DNA of 42,018 bases from CBDFGT01 sp965247225 (GCA_965247225.1 CBDFGT010000016.1:1-42018), one strand, 5' to 3'; positions 32,063 through 41,334 are shown, counted from the first letter of the stretch. Numbers and translations: made by a program. Notes: generated by a model from the sequence alone, not told the origin.

Positions 32063-33471
32063 CCATGCCGGATTATCAGGCGATCAAACGCGAACTTGAC
32101 GGGATTGATGTTGAAGACAATCCGGCCCTGGTCAAGCAGAAAAGCCGGGATTTCTACTGGTATTCGCCGGTGCTCAAATCCCGGCTGGACAATGTCACCG
32201 GCGATCTGGTCGTCTCTCCCAAATCCGAAGCCGAGGTCATACAGGTGCTCAAGGTGGCTTTTGCCCATGGTGCTCCGGTCACCCCGCGCGGCACCGGCAC
32301 CGGCAATTACGGTCAGGCCATGCCGCTTTCGGGGGGTATCGTGCTGAACATGGCCAACATGAACAAGGTCAAGTCCATCAGTCCCGGTCGTGTTGTCACC
32401 GAACCGGGCGTCATCATTGCCGAGCTGGACCGCCAGACAAAGGCCCATTCCGGCCAGGAACTGCGCTTCCATCCCTCCACGGCGCAAACGGCCACCATTG
32501 GCGGCTTTGTTGCCGGCGGTTCCGGCGGTGTCGGGTCTGTCACATGGGGCGGGCTGCGCGATATCGGCTCCATCCTGCGCTTGCGCGTGGTCACCATGGA
32601 GGCCGAGCCGCGTGTGCTGGACCTCACCGGGTGGGATCTGCAAAAGGTCAGCCATGCCTATGGCACAAACGGTATCATTACCGAAGTGGAAATGCCGCTG
32701 GCCCCGGCCTATGACTGGGTGGATGTGCTGGTAGGCTATGAGGATTATATGGACTGCGTGCGCTTTGCCGATGCGGCGGCCCATTGCAATGGTATCCTGT
32801 TTAAAGAAATTGCCACTATTGCCGCCCCCATTCCTTATGAATATTTCACCCGTCACAAGCCCTGGCTGAAAGACGGCCAGTCCATTGTCGTGCTGATGGT
32901 GGCACCCCATTCCATCGATCCGTTCATGGCCTTTGTCCGGAGCCGGAAGGGCGAGGTTCTGTTTCGCTCCGACAGGGTGGAAAGCATGAAGGGCATTCCG
33001 CATGCCTATGAACTGTGCTGGAACCACACAACGCTGCGCGCCCTGAAAGTCGATCCGTCCTTCACCTACCTCCAGGTCATGTATCCCGGTCCTGATCATG
33101 TTTCCAGGGTTGAGCTCATGACCAGAATATTTGGCGATGAGGTGCCGGGTCATCTGGAATTCAGCAGGTTTGACGGGGCCATACAGTGCGGGGGCCTGCC
33201 GCTGGTGCGCTTTGCCACCGTCGAGCGGCTGGAGGAGATCATCCGCATTCATGAGGACAATGGCTGCTTCATTTTCAATCCCCACCGCTACACCCTTGAG
33301 GAAGGCGGCATGAAGCAGACCGATGTCACACAACTGGCCTTCAAGAAGGAAACCGATCCCAGGGGCCTGTTGAACCCTGGCAAGATGATTGCCTGGGAAA
33401 ACCCGGATTTTGATTTCAAGGCCGGGAAGAATTACCTGTTTCCGGGTCTCGATGCGATGGGCGGCAGCTGA
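32059..33471 (+). CDS. FAD-binding oxidoreductase, PCMH / GlcD type
   Basis: The 470-residue flavoprotein has a PCMH-type FAD domain in its first half: VTPRGTGTGNYGQAMPLSGGIVLNM, then FHPSTAQTATIGGFVAGGSGGVGSVTWGGL and YGTNGIITEVEMPL. An FAD-linked oxidase C-terminal domain ends with PRGLLNPGKMI, a mark of glycolate oxidase GlcD and D-lactate dehydrogenase relatives. No FAD-linking histidine is certain. The ATG at 32059 overlaps the amidohydrolase stop by 4 bases; a second ATG two codons on is equally possible. In this operon it should oxidise a product of the deaminase-like enzyme. The substrate is unknown. Confidence 0.9.
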   Translation: MTMPDYQAIKRELDGIDVEDNPALVKQKSRDFYWYSPVLKSRLDNVTGDLVVSPKSEAEVIQVLKVAFAHGAPVTPRGTGTGNYGQAMPLSGGIVLNMANMNKVKSISPGRVVTEPGVIIAELDRQTKAHSGQELRFHPSTAQTATIGGFVAGGSGGVGSVTWGGLRDIGSILRLRVVTMEAEPRVLDLTGWDLQKVSHAYGTNGIITEVEMPLAPAYDWVDVLVGYEDYMDCVRFADAAAHCNGILFKEIATIAAPIPYEYFTRHKPWLKDGQSIVVLMVAPHSIDPFMAFVRSRKGEVLFRSDRVESMKGIPHAYELCWNHTTLRALKVDPSFTYLQVMYPGPDHVSRVELMTRIFGDEVPGHLEFSRFDGAIQCGGLPLVRFATVERLEEIIRIHEDNGCFIFNPHRYTLEEGGMKQTDVTQLAFKKETDPRGLLNPGKMIAWENPDFDFKAGKNYLFPGLDAMGGS

Positions 33472-34052
33472 TGCGGGTTCTGGTTGTCCATTCGCATCCG
33501 GTTGAGACCAGTTTTGGCCGGGCGCTGTTCCTGCAAACGGTTGAGAGCCTCAGGGCCGCAGGCCATGAGGTGGATGCCTGTGATCTTTATACCGAGGGTT
33601 TTGATCCGGTCATGTCGCGCCATGATCGTCTCACCTATCATGAGTATCCGGCCAATACCGAACTGGTGAAACCCTATATCGAGCGCCTGCAACGGGCCGA
33701 AGCCCTGGTGATCTGCACACCGGTGTGGAATTTCGGCTTTCCGGCCATGCTGAAAGGCTATTTTGACCGCGTCTGGGTTCCGGGCGTCACGTTTGAACTG
33801 GTTAATGGCAAGGTGGAATCGCGGCTGCGCCATATCCGCAAAATCGGCGCGGTCATGACCTATGGCGCGACACGCTTCCGTGCCTTTGCTGCCGGTGATC
33901 CGCCGCGCAAGATCGTCCACCGCATGTTGCGCGCCCAGATCAGGCTGTTTGCTCCGGTTCAATACCTTGCCCATTATGATATGAACCGCTCCACACCGGA
34001 AAGCCGGGCGCGGTTTCTGGCAAAGGTCAAACGCGAGATGGAACGGTTTTAG
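33471..34052 (+). CDS. NAD(P)H-dependent oxidoreductase, flavodoxin fold
   Basis: The 193-residue product resembles the NQO1/MdaB/KefF-type flavoproteins. It has VLVVHSHPVETSFGRAL at the N-terminus (FMN/FAD phosphate loop), then VICTPVWNFGFPAMLKGYFDRVWVPG, where relatives have P-x-x-W-x-x-P-A-x-L-K-x-W-x-D. Proteins of this type reduce quinones or flavins with NAD(P)H. The start shares one base with the stop of the FAD oxidoreductase gene (TGATG), so it may recycle electrons for that enzyme. It is the last gene of the tightly packed operon. Confidence 0.9.
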   Translation: MRVLVVHSHPVETSFGRALFLQTVESLRAAGHEVDACDLYTEGFDPVMSRHDRLTYHEYPANTELVKPYIERLQRAEALVICTPVWNFGFPAMLKGYFDRVWVPGVTFELVNGKVESRLRHIRKIGAVMTYGATRFRAFAAGDPPRKIVHRMLRAQIRLFAPVQYLAHYDMNRSTPESRARFLAKVKREMERF

Positions 34053-34163
34053 AGACATCATGCTCTGATCGGGCTGGAAAGGTTCAACGGCACGCGGGGT
34101 AACTGTGTGAGTTTTATGGGTGATCTGTTCACCCGATAGCCCCGACAAAACCACAATGACGCA

Positions 34164-34550
34164 TCAAACCTTTGCAGCCGTAACCTCCACCTCCACCAGA
34201 AATTCCGGCCTTGTAAAACCGCTGACCACGATCAGGGTGGAAACCGGAAGCGGATCGCCGACATAGCGGTCGCGAACCGCCATATAGGCCGCAAAGTCTT
34301 CCCGTCTGGTGACATAGGCGGAAATCCGGATCACATCGGAAAAATCCATATCGCCTTCCATCAGAATGGCCTTGATGGCTTCAAAGCACAAGACCGCCTG
34401 TTCTTCCACAGTCGGGGGAATAACATCCTCCACCGTCAGGCCCAGTTGCCCGGAGGTCACCAGCAGGCTTGAGGCATTCGAGACCAGAAGCCCGTGATTG
34501 TACTTGCCAAAGGGCTTGCGAACGGATGATGGATTCAGCGATGTCTTCAA
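34164..34550 (-). CDS. RidA-family protein lacking the usual arginine
   Basis: The 128-residue product has the RidA/YjgF fold: LNPSSVRKPFGKYNHGLLV, VTSGQLGL, then CFEAIKAILMEGDMDFSDVIRISAYV and a C-terminal FLVEVEVTA strand. In imine-deaminating RidA the substrate arginine (Arg105) sits in a P-A-R-S-x-V motif; here the aligned stretch is PVSTLIVV, so it is absent. Such Rid subgroups are known to lack imine deaminase activity and often sit in catabolic clusters. I chose the TTG at 34550 with GAGG five bases upstream, which gives the typical start KTSLNPSS; a further TTG at 34589 adds 13 residues. It is divergent from the epimerase and converges with the oxidoreductase operon. Confidence 0.85.
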   Translation of the reverse strand: MKTSLNPSSVRKPFGKYNHGLLVSNASSLLVTSGQLGLTVEDVIPPTVEEQAVLCFEAIKAILMEGDMDFSDVIRISAYVTRREDFAAYMAVRDRYVGDPLPVSTLIVVSGFTRPEFLVEVEVTAAKV

Positions 34551-34714
34551 TACAGCCTCACGCTCAAAAAGGTCAAAAAATTTTACCAATGTTCAGTTTG
34601 CCTTGCCAAGGGCCTGTATCTTTGCCACATTTGCAGACGGGAGAAGGATGGCGTTTTCAGGCAGGGCTGGTCAAGCCCTGTTTGTCCCGGAGCGAAAATT
34701 TGGGATGACGCCTG

Positions 34715-34750
34715 CCTGACAGGAGAACAGGGCCTGACAGGGAAACAGGG
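34715..34750 (+). repeat. 18-bp direct tandem repeat upstream of the epimerase gene
   Basis: CCTGACAGGAGAACAGGG (34715-34732) is followed at once by CCTGACAGGGAAACAGGG (34733-34750), with two differences. The pair ends just before the ribosome site and the ATG at 34759. It may duplicate a purine-rich translation-initiation segment or be a regulatory site. Confidence 0.7.
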
Positions 34751-34758
34751 AGAGAGCG

Positions 34759-35607
34759 ATGCAGGGATTTGGCGTTCATACAAGCATGTGGACCATGAAC
34801 TGGGACCGGGAAGGTGCTGAAAAGGCCATTGCCGGGGTGGTCAAATACAAGATGGATTTTATCGAAATTGCGCTGTTGAATGCACCGGCTGTGGATGCAG
34901 AGCACACGCGCAAACTTCTTGAAAAACATCACCTGCGGGCCGTCTGCTCGCTGGGCCTCCCGGAAACGGCCTGGGCGTCTGTCCGCCCGCAGGCCGCCAT
35001 CGACTATCTGCGCATTGCCATCAACAAGGCGGCGGATCTCGGTGCCGAGGCCCTGTCCGGCGTCATTTATGGTGGCATTGGCGAGCGTACCGGCCTGCCG
35101 CCGACGCAAGGCGAATATGACAATATTGCCAGGGTTCTCACCGCTGCCGCAAAGGAAGCCAGGGGCAGGGGCATTGAACTGGGCATCGAGCCGGTCAACC
35201 GCTACGAAACGCATCTGATCAACACCGGCAAACAGGCCGTCGAGATGATTCATCGTGTCGGTGCCGACAATATCTTCGTTCATCTGGATACCTATCACAT
35301 GAATATCGAGGAAAAAGGCGTCGGCAACGGTATTCTTGATGCGCGGGATCACCTGAAATATATGCATCTGTCCGAAAGCGACCGCGGCACACCGGGCTAT
35401 GGCACCTGCGGCTGGGATGAAATCTATGCCACGCTTGCCGCCATCGGCTTCACGGGCGGGCTGGCCATGGAGAGCTTTATCAACATGCCTCCCGAACTGG
35501 CCTATGGCCTGGCCGTCTGGCGTCCTGTAGCCCCGGGCATGGAAGAGGTCATGGAAAACGGCCTGCCATTCCTGCGCAACAAGGCCAGGCAATACGGCCT
35601 GATCTGA
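34759..35607 (+). CDS. sugar 3-epimerase-like TIM barrel protein
   Basis: The 282-residue product belongs to the sugar phosphate isomerase/epimerase superfamily and closely fits D-tagatose/D-psicose 3-epimerases. The metal ligands are E144 (GIEPVNRYE), D177 (VHLDTYHMN), H203 (YMHLSESDRG) and E238 (AMESF). Their spacing (33, 26, 35) equals that of the characterised Pseudomonas D-tagatose 3-epimerase as I recall it (152, 185, 211, 246). The start is the ATG after GGGAGAGAGCG. It is divergent from the RidA-like gene and convergent with the RTX gene. A carbohydrate substrate is likely, but a non-sugar keto compound in the adjacent pathway cannot be excluded. Confidence 0.92.
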   Translation: MQGFGVHTSMWTMNWDREGAEKAIAGVVKYKMDFIEIALLNAPAVDAEHTRKLLEKHHLRAVCSLGLPETAWASVRPQAAIDYLRIAINKAADLGAEALSGVIYGGIGERTGLPPTQGEYDNIARVLTAAAKEARGRGIELGIEPVNRYETHLINTGKQAVEMIHRVGADNIFVHLDTYHMNIEEKGVGNGILDARDHLKYMHLSESDRGTPGYGTCGWDEIYATLAAIGFTGGLAMESFINMPPELAYGLAVWRPVAPGMEEVMENGLPFLRNKARQYGLI

Positions 35608-35614
35608 AAGGATA

Positions 35615-35640
35615 CGGCCCCTGTCCAGCGACCGGGGCCG
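35615..35640. terminator. bidirectional hairpin terminator
   Basis: CGGCCCC (35615-35621) and GGGGCCG (35634-35640) form a stem around a 12-base loop in the 39-base gap between the converging epimerase and RTX genes. No T-tract is present on either side. Confidence 0.6.
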
Positions 35641-35646
35641 GAATGC

Positions 35647-38600
35647 TCAGATCACGAAGAAATCGAGGTTGGTCAGCGCCAGGTTGGCGGAAAGATGCGC
35701 CACAAGAACAGAACCGCCTGCCGCACTGCCATTGGTGTCATAATACAGGTCACCTGTGGCAGAATTATAGATCACACGCTGCCCCGCCGTTGTCGCAAGA
35801 CCCGTTGTGTTGCTGGTAAACAGGTCCGAGGCCAGAAGTCCTGTATTGGTGAGGGCTGTAAACACGGCGTTTTCCAGATGGATCGTGTCATCGACAACGC
35901 TGAAATCGGTAATCGTGTCCACGTTTGATGTGGCATTGGGCGCGGTGGAAAACACGAACACATCCGCCCCGGCCCCTCCGGTCAGCGTGTCATTGCCACC
36001 CAGGCCGTTCAGGGTATTGGCCGCAGAATTGCCCACGATGACATTGGCCTGCGTATTGCCGGTACCGTTCATAACCTTGTTGCCGACAAGGGTCAGATTT
36101 TCAATGTAGTTGCCCAATATGAAGGTCGTTTCGGCGCTGCCATTGTAATAGACCAGATCGGTGCCAACGCCGCTGACTTCTGTCACCACGTCGCCGTCAT
36201 CCACATAGTAGGTATCATTGCCAAGACCACCTTGCAGGGTGTCATTGCCGGCACCGCCATCAAGAATATTGTCAGCCGCATTGCCGATCAGCAGGTTGTT
36301 GAGCGCATTGCCGGTCACATTGGAGGCATTGGTGCTGGTAATGGTCAGGTTCTCGAAATTGGCCCCCAGCGTGTAGGTCGCACCATAGGCGGCGTCAAAC
36401 AGAATGAGATCGATCCCTTCATCGGCATTCTCGGTCAGCACATCTGTTGTGCTGTCCACCATGTAGGTGTCATTGCCGACACCGCCAATGAGAGTGTCGA
36501 TGCCGCCGCCGCCCTGCATCGTGTCATTGCCGAGAAGCCCGGTCAACAGGTTGTTCCTGTCATTTCCGACCAGATAATTGCCCAGTTCATTGCCGGTGCC
36601 GTTCGTGGCATTGGTCCCGGTCAGGGTCAGGTATTCGATATTGTCACCCAGCGTATAGGTGGTGCCTGTTGCACCATTATATTGCACGCTGTCGATACCC
36701 TGCGAGGCATATTCGGTCAGCACATCGTCGGTTGTTGTCACCACATAGGTGTCGTTGCCGGCACCCCCGATCAGCGTGTCGGTTCCGCCGCCGCCGTAAA
36801 GAATATTGTTGGCACTGTTTCCGGTAATCACATTGTCCAGTTGATTGCCTGTTCCGTTCGAGGCCGCTGTTCCGGTCAGGGTCAGCCGTTCAACATTGGC
36901 CGCCAGGACATAGGTTGTGCCTGCGGCACCGGCATACTGGACCAGGTCATCCCCTTCATTGTCACCTTCAAGGACCATGTCATCAATGCTGTCAACAACA
37001 TAGGTGTCGTCATCCGCACCGCCTGCCATCGTGTCAATGCCGCCGCCGCCGGTTAGAATATTGGCAGCATCATTGCCGGTCAAAACATTGTTCAGCGTAT
37101 TGCCGGTGGCATTCGTCGAGGCGTCGCCGGTCAGGACCAGATTTTCAACATTGGCAGACAAGGTGTAGGTTGTTCCTGCCGTTCCCTCAAAATAGACGAC
37201 ATCCCTTCCGTTGTTCGCCGTTTCGATGATAATATCATTGGAGCCGTTGACATAATAGGTGTCGTCACCTGCACCGCCCGCCAGAGTATCGGCCCCGGTG
37301 CCACCATCCAGAATATTGTTGGCGCTGTTGCCGGTCAGCACATTGGAAAGGTCATTGCCGGTTGCATTGGCGGCGGCATTTCCCGTCAATGTCAGCCTTT
37401 CCAGATTGTCGCCCAATATGTAGGTGCTGCCGGCGACACCGGTATATTGAACCGTATCAATGCCTTCGGATTCCAGCTCGGAAATAATGTCATCAAGACT
37501 GTCAACATTATAGGTGTCATTGCCGCCGCCGCCGATCAGCGTGTCAATGCCGGCACCGCCATCCAGAATATTGGCTCCGGCATTGCCGGTGATCACATTG
37601 TCCAGAGCGTTTCCGGTAGCATTGGTGGATGCCGTGCCCTCCAGAACCAGGTTTTCCACATTGTCGCGCAGCTTGTAGGTCGCACCGGCCCCGCCCCTGA
37701 AACGGATTGTGTCATTGCCTTCGCCTGCAAGTTCCGTCACCACGTCGGCAGTGCTGCCAACATAATAGACATCGTCTCCGGTGCCACCCACCAGCGTGTC
37801 GGTTCCGGCCCCGCCATCCAGGGTGTCATTGCCGCCGAGACCGTACAGGATGTTGGCTGCCGTGTTGCCGGTCAGCACATTGTCCAGTTCATTGCCGGTT
37901 CCGTTGGTTTTCGCAGCCCCTGTCAGAATCAGGTTCTCCACATTGGCCGAAAGAACATAGGTCGTGCCCAGAACGCCGTTATATTGAACCGTATCCACAC
38001 CCTGCGCCGCAGCTTCAATCACAACGTCCGTCACAGCATCGGCGTAATAGAGATCGTCGCCGTCACCGCCGGTCAACGTGTCCGAACCCTTGCCGCCATC
38101 CAGCGTGTCGTCACCGGCAAGGCCGGAAAGGGCATTATTGGCATCATTGCCGGTGATCAGGTTGTTCTCGGCATTGCCGGTGCCGTTTGTGGCCAATGTG
38201 CCGCCCAGTTTCAGAATTTCAACATTGTCACTGAGAATATAGGTCGACCCGGCTGTTCCGGTGAAAATCACGGTGTCATTGCCGCCGCCCGAAAGCTCGG
38301 TAATCACATCGTCCGATGAGTTGACGAGATAGGTGTCATTGCCGCCGCCGCCGATCAGCGTATCGTTTCCGGCACCGCCGTCCAGGCTGTTGGCCGCATC
38401 ATTGCCGGTGAGGATATTGTCGCTGTCATTGCCGGTGGCGTTGGTTGCCGCAGTGCCAAGCAATGTCAGGTTCTCAAGGTAGGCCCCCAGAACATAGGTG
38501 TTCTTCGCCTTGCCGGTAAAATAGACCGTGTCTATGCCTTCATTATAGTTTTCGATAATCACATCCGACAGTCCGTCAACATAATAGCTGTCATTTCCGG

Positions 38601-41334
38601 TGCCGCCGACCAGCGTGTCGACGCCGGTCCCCCCGTCCAGCGTGTCATTGCCGTCAAGGCCGGTCAGCACGTTGGACGAGCCGTTGCCGGTCAGAACATT
38701 GTCCAGAGCATTGCCGGTGGCGCGGGTTGCCGAGTTGCCACCCAGGGTCAGGTTTTCAACATTGGCACCAAGCGTATAGGTGGTGCCGGATGCACCGGTA
38801 TAGATAACCGTGTCCGTGCCACGGTTGGCATCTTCCTCCACAACATCGTTTGAGCCATCAACGAGATAGATGTCGTTGCCCGAACCGCCGCGCAACGTGT
38901 CAACCCCGGTCCCGCCGTTGAGAATATTGTTGGATGCATTGCCGATGATCAGGTTGTTGCGGCTGTTGCCCGTACCATTGATGGCACCGGTGCCTGCCAG
39001 TGTCAGGTTCTCGACATTGCCGGAAAGCACACAGGTTGTTCCGGTCGCACCATAATAGTACACGGTGTCGGTGCCGCCGTTGGAATTTTCGACAATCACA
39101 TCGCCGACCGAATCGACAATATAGACATCATCGCCAAGGCCGCCGATCAGTGTATCATCTCCGGCACCACCGTTCAGCGTGTTGGCGGCGGCATTGCCGG
39201 TAATGGTATTGGCAAGGGCATTTCCGGTTCCGCTGATCGCTTTCGTTCCGCCGAGAATCAGGTTTTCAACAGAGTTGGAAAGCGTATAGGTCGTGCCTTC
39301 CGCACCATTGTAATACACGGTATCTGTTCCGCCATTGGCACCTTCAACAACAACATCATATATGCTGTCCACATAATAGGTGTCGTTTCCGGCACCACCG
39401 CTCATCGTGTCATTGCCGGTGCCGCCGTCAATCGTGTTGGCCGCCGCATTGCCGGTAATGGCGTTGTCGAGAGCATTGCCGGTCGCGTTCGTGGCGTCGG
39501 AACCCGTGAGAATCAGGTTTTCAATATTGGCACCCAGAACATAGGTCGTGCCGCTGGCACCCTGATATTGCACCGTATCGGTGCCTTCCCCGGCATTTTC
39601 CGTCACCACATCATCAAGGGAATCAACCACATAAATGTCGTTGCCGGCCCCGCCGGTCATCGTGTCATTGCCTTCGCCGCCATCCAGGATATTGGCCGCC
39701 GCATTGCCGGTCAGCACATTGGCAAGCTCATTGCCATAGGCATTGGTAGCGTTGGTGCCGGTCAGCGTCAGATTTTCCACATTGTCCGGCAGCCGGTAGC
39801 CGGTTCCGGCCGCACCGCCGTACTTTACAAGGTCCGTGCCCTCGTTCCATTGTTCCACCACGATATCGCCCGTCACATCGGCAATATAGATATCATCGCC
39901 CTGATGGCCGGTCATGGTATTGATGCCGGCACCGCCGCTCAGCGTGTCATTGCCGGTGCCGCCGTTCAGCGTGTCATTGCCCGCAGTGCCGTCCAGCGTG
40001 GAATTGAGGTGATAGACCCGCTGGTAGACGCCGCGCTCGGACCCGTCCTGACCATAGGAATGCCAGCTGATCAGCCAGCCGCCATCGGCAAGGGCGGTCA
40101 CCTGTGGCCGGGACTGGTCTCCACTTGTTGTTGCATTGACCAGCATTTCAACGCCATATTCTGATCCATCGGCATAATAGACCTTCTGGTAGATTCCCGC
40201 ACCGGATCCGTCCTGGCCATTGGACTCCCAGGTTACAATCCAGCCGCCGCCAATCAGGCCGGTAATCTGCACATTGGATTTCTGGCTGCCGACTTCCGTG
40301 TTGACCTGCGTTTCACTGCCGACAGGCGCACCGCCGGAATCATAGGCCTGCTGGAATATGCTGGAAGGTGTACCGGTCGCACCATAGGTCTGCCAGGTCA
40401 CCAGCCATCCGCCATTGGCCAGCGTGGTCACCAGCTGGTTGGTCTGGTCGCCCGCAACCGTCGTGTTGACGCGGGTTTCGGCACCCATTTTGGTGCCGTC
40501 CGCATGATAGGCCTGCTGGTAAATCCCCTTGCCGGAGCCGTCCTGCGCACCGGACTGCCAGCTTATCACCCAGCCGCCATCCACCAGTGCTGTCACCTGC
40601 TGCTTTTCCTGATGGTTGGCGGTCGTGGTGTTCACCCTCGTTTCGGCCCCCATCGGCGTGCCATCGTCATAAAAGGCTTGCTGGTAGACACCCTGGCCCG
40701 AGCCGTCCTGGCTGGTGGATTGCCATGTCACCACCCAGCCGCCATCATAAAGCGCCGTGATCTGCGGATTGGACTGGTAGCCCGCGGTGGTGGTGTTGAC
40801 CTGGGATGCCGAGCCGAGTGTCCGTCCGGTCGAGTGATAGACCTGCTGGTAAATTTCGTACATATGGTCGGCTTCCAGCGACATCCATGTCACCACCCAT
40901 CCGCCATCGGCCAGCGCCGTCACCTTTGGCGTATATTCGCCGCCATTGATGGTACCATTGACCATGGTTTCGGTGCGGATTTTGCTGCCGTCGGCATTGT
41001 AAGCCTGCTGGTAAGCGGCAAATCCGTTGGTTGCCTCGTTCCACGCCACCCAGGAAACCACCCATCCGCCACCGGCAAGGCCCGTCACCTGGTGCTGGGT
41101 CTGGTCGCCTGCCGTGGTAGTGTTGATCCGGGTTTCCGTGCCGTTGACCGTGCCGTCCGCATTGTAGCGCTGCTGGTAAAGGCCCGTTCCCGAACCGTCC
41201 TGGCCGAAGGATTCCCATGTGACCACCCAGCCGCCGCCCGCAAGGGCAGTGATACTGACATTGCCCTGATCCCCTGTTGTATAGGAATTCACCTGGGTTT
41301 CATTGCCCGCAACAAGTAAGATCGAGGATGTCAT
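35647..41334 (-). CDS. giant RTX-type calcium-binding repeat protein
   Basis: The 1895-residue protein has no N-terminal signal peptide. Residues about 10-450 are eight 55-residue repeats with the core V-T-A-L-x-x-G-G-W-V-V-T-W and Y-Q-Q-x-Y-x-x-D-G. Residues about 455-1785 are fifteen modules of about 88-97 residues, each with G-G-x-G-N-D-T-L RTX nonapeptides, a D-x-Y-x-V-D-S segment and an N-V-E-N-L-T-L-T-G strand. The last 110 residues (GGAGADVFVFS, ITDFSVVDDTI, ending ALTNLDFFVI) look like a type I secretion signal region. It is probably a calcium-folded secreted or surface adhesin-like protein. No ABC/HlyD/TolC exporter genes are in the window. An AGGA site precedes the ATG at 41334. Confidence 0.93.
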   Translation of the reverse strand: MTSSILLVAGNETQVNSYTTGDQGNVSITALAGGGWVVTWESFGQDGSGTGLYQQRYNADGTVNGTETRINTTTAGDQTQHQVTGLAGGGWVVSWVAWNEATNGFAAYQQAYNADGSKIRTETMVNGTINGGEYTPKVTALADGGWVVTWMSLEADHMYEIYQQVYHSTGRTLGSASQVNTTTAGYQSNPQITALYDGGWVVTWQSTSQDGSGQGVYQQAFYDDGTPMGAETRVNTTTANHQEKQQVTALVDGGWVISWQSGAQDGSGKGIYQQAYHADGTKMGAETRVNTTVAGDQTNQLVTTLANGGWLVTWQTYGATGTPSSIFQQAYDSGGAPVGSETQVNTEVGSQKSNVQITGLIGGGWIVTWESNGQDGSGAGIYQKVYYADGSEYGVEMLVNATTSGDQSRPQVTALADGGWLISWHSYGQDGSERGVYQRVYHLNSTLDGTAGNDTLNGGTGNDTLSGGAGINTMTGHQGDDIYIADVTGDIVVEQWNEGTDLVKYGGAAGTGYRLPDNVENLTLTGTNATNAYGNELANVLTGNAAANILDGGEGNDTMTGGAGNDIYVVDSLDDVVTENAGEGTDTVQYQGASGTTYVLGANIENLILTGSDATNATGNALDNAITGNAAANTIDGGTGNDTMSGGAGNDTYYVDSIYDVVVEGANGGTDTVYYNGAEGTTYTLSNSVENLILGGTKAISGTGNALANTITGNAAANTLNGGAGDDTLIGGLGDDVYIVDSVGDVIVENSNGGTDTVYYYGATGTTCVLSGNVENLTLAGTGAINGTGNSRNNLIIGNASNNILNGGTGVDTLRGGSGNDIYLVDGSNDVVEEDANRGTDTVIYTGASGTTYTLGANVENLTLGGNSATRATGNALDNVLTGNGSSNVLTGLDGNDTLDGGTGVDTLVGGTGNDSYYVDGLSDVIIENYNEGIDTVYFTGKAKNTYVLGAYLENLTLLGTAATNATGNDSDNILTGNDAANSLDGGAGNDTLIGGGGNDTYLVNSSDDVITELSGGGNDTVIFTGTAGSTYILSDNVEILKLGGTLATNGTGNAENNLITGNDANNALSGLAGDDTLDGGKGSDTLTGGDGDDLYYADAVTDVVIEAAAQGVDTVQYNGVLGTTYVLSANVENLILTGAAKTNGTGNELDNVLTGNTAANILYGLGGNDTLDGGAGTDTLVGGTGDDVYYVGSTADVVTELAGEGNDTIRFRGGAGATYKLRDNVENLVLEGTASTNATGNALDNVITGNAGANILDGGAGIDTLIGGGGNDTYNVDSLDDIISELESEGIDTVQYTGVAGSTYILGDNLERLTLTGNAAANATGNDLSNVLTGNSANNILDGGTGADTLAGGAGDDTYYVNGSNDIIIETANNGRDVVYFEGTAGTTYTLSANVENLVLTGDASTNATGNTLNNVLTGNDAANILTGGGGIDTMAGGADDDTYVVDSIDDMVLEGDNEGDDLVQYAGAAGTTYVLAANVERLTLTGTAASNGTGNQLDNVITGNSANNILYGGGGTDTLIGGAGNDTYVVTTTDDVLTEYASQGIDSVQYNGATGTTYTLGDNIEYLTLTGTNATNGTGNELGNYLVGNDRNNLLTGLLGNDTMQGGGGIDTLIGGVGNDTYMVDSTTDVLTENADEGIDLILFDAAYGATYTLGANFENLTITSTNASNVTGNALNNLLIGNAADNILDGGAGNDTLQGGLGNDTYYVDDGDVVTEVSGVGTDLVYYNGSAETTFILGNYIENLTLVGNKVMNGTGNTQANVIVGNSAANTLNGLGGNDTLTGGAGADVFVFSTAPNATSNVDTITDFSVVDDTIHLENAVFTALTNTGLLASDLFTSNTTGLATTAGQRVIYNSATGDLYYDTNGSAAGGSVLVAHLSANLALTNLDFFVI
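35966..39999 (-). repeat. fifteen tandem RTX modules (coding)
   Basis: Within the RTX gene, fifteen modules can be counted by their N-V-E-N-L-T-L-like strands (variants include NIENLIL, NLERLTL, NVEILKL and NFENLTI). Three to four modules have an extra G-N-D-T-L-D-G-G nonapeptide, which explains the length variation. The modules are clearly diverged in DNA, so this is not a recent expansion. Confidence 0.85.
40005..41307 (-). repeat. eight tandem 55-residue repeats (coding)
   Basis: The N-terminal block of the RTX protein has eight units, each starting near E-T-x-V-N-T-T-T-A-G-D-Q and ending Y-Q-Q-x-Y-x-A-D-G-x-x-x-G. The pattern (G-G-W-V-V-T-W strand, then S-Q-D-G-S-G) suggests a beta-propeller or beta-sandwich. 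Eight units would be compatible with an eight-bladed propeller, which is inference. Confidence 0.85.

Noticed and set aside
36232..41319. Plus-strand frames opposite the RTX gene
   Set aside because: They are antisense shadows of a repetitive gene, with periodic low-complexity peptides and no start signals.
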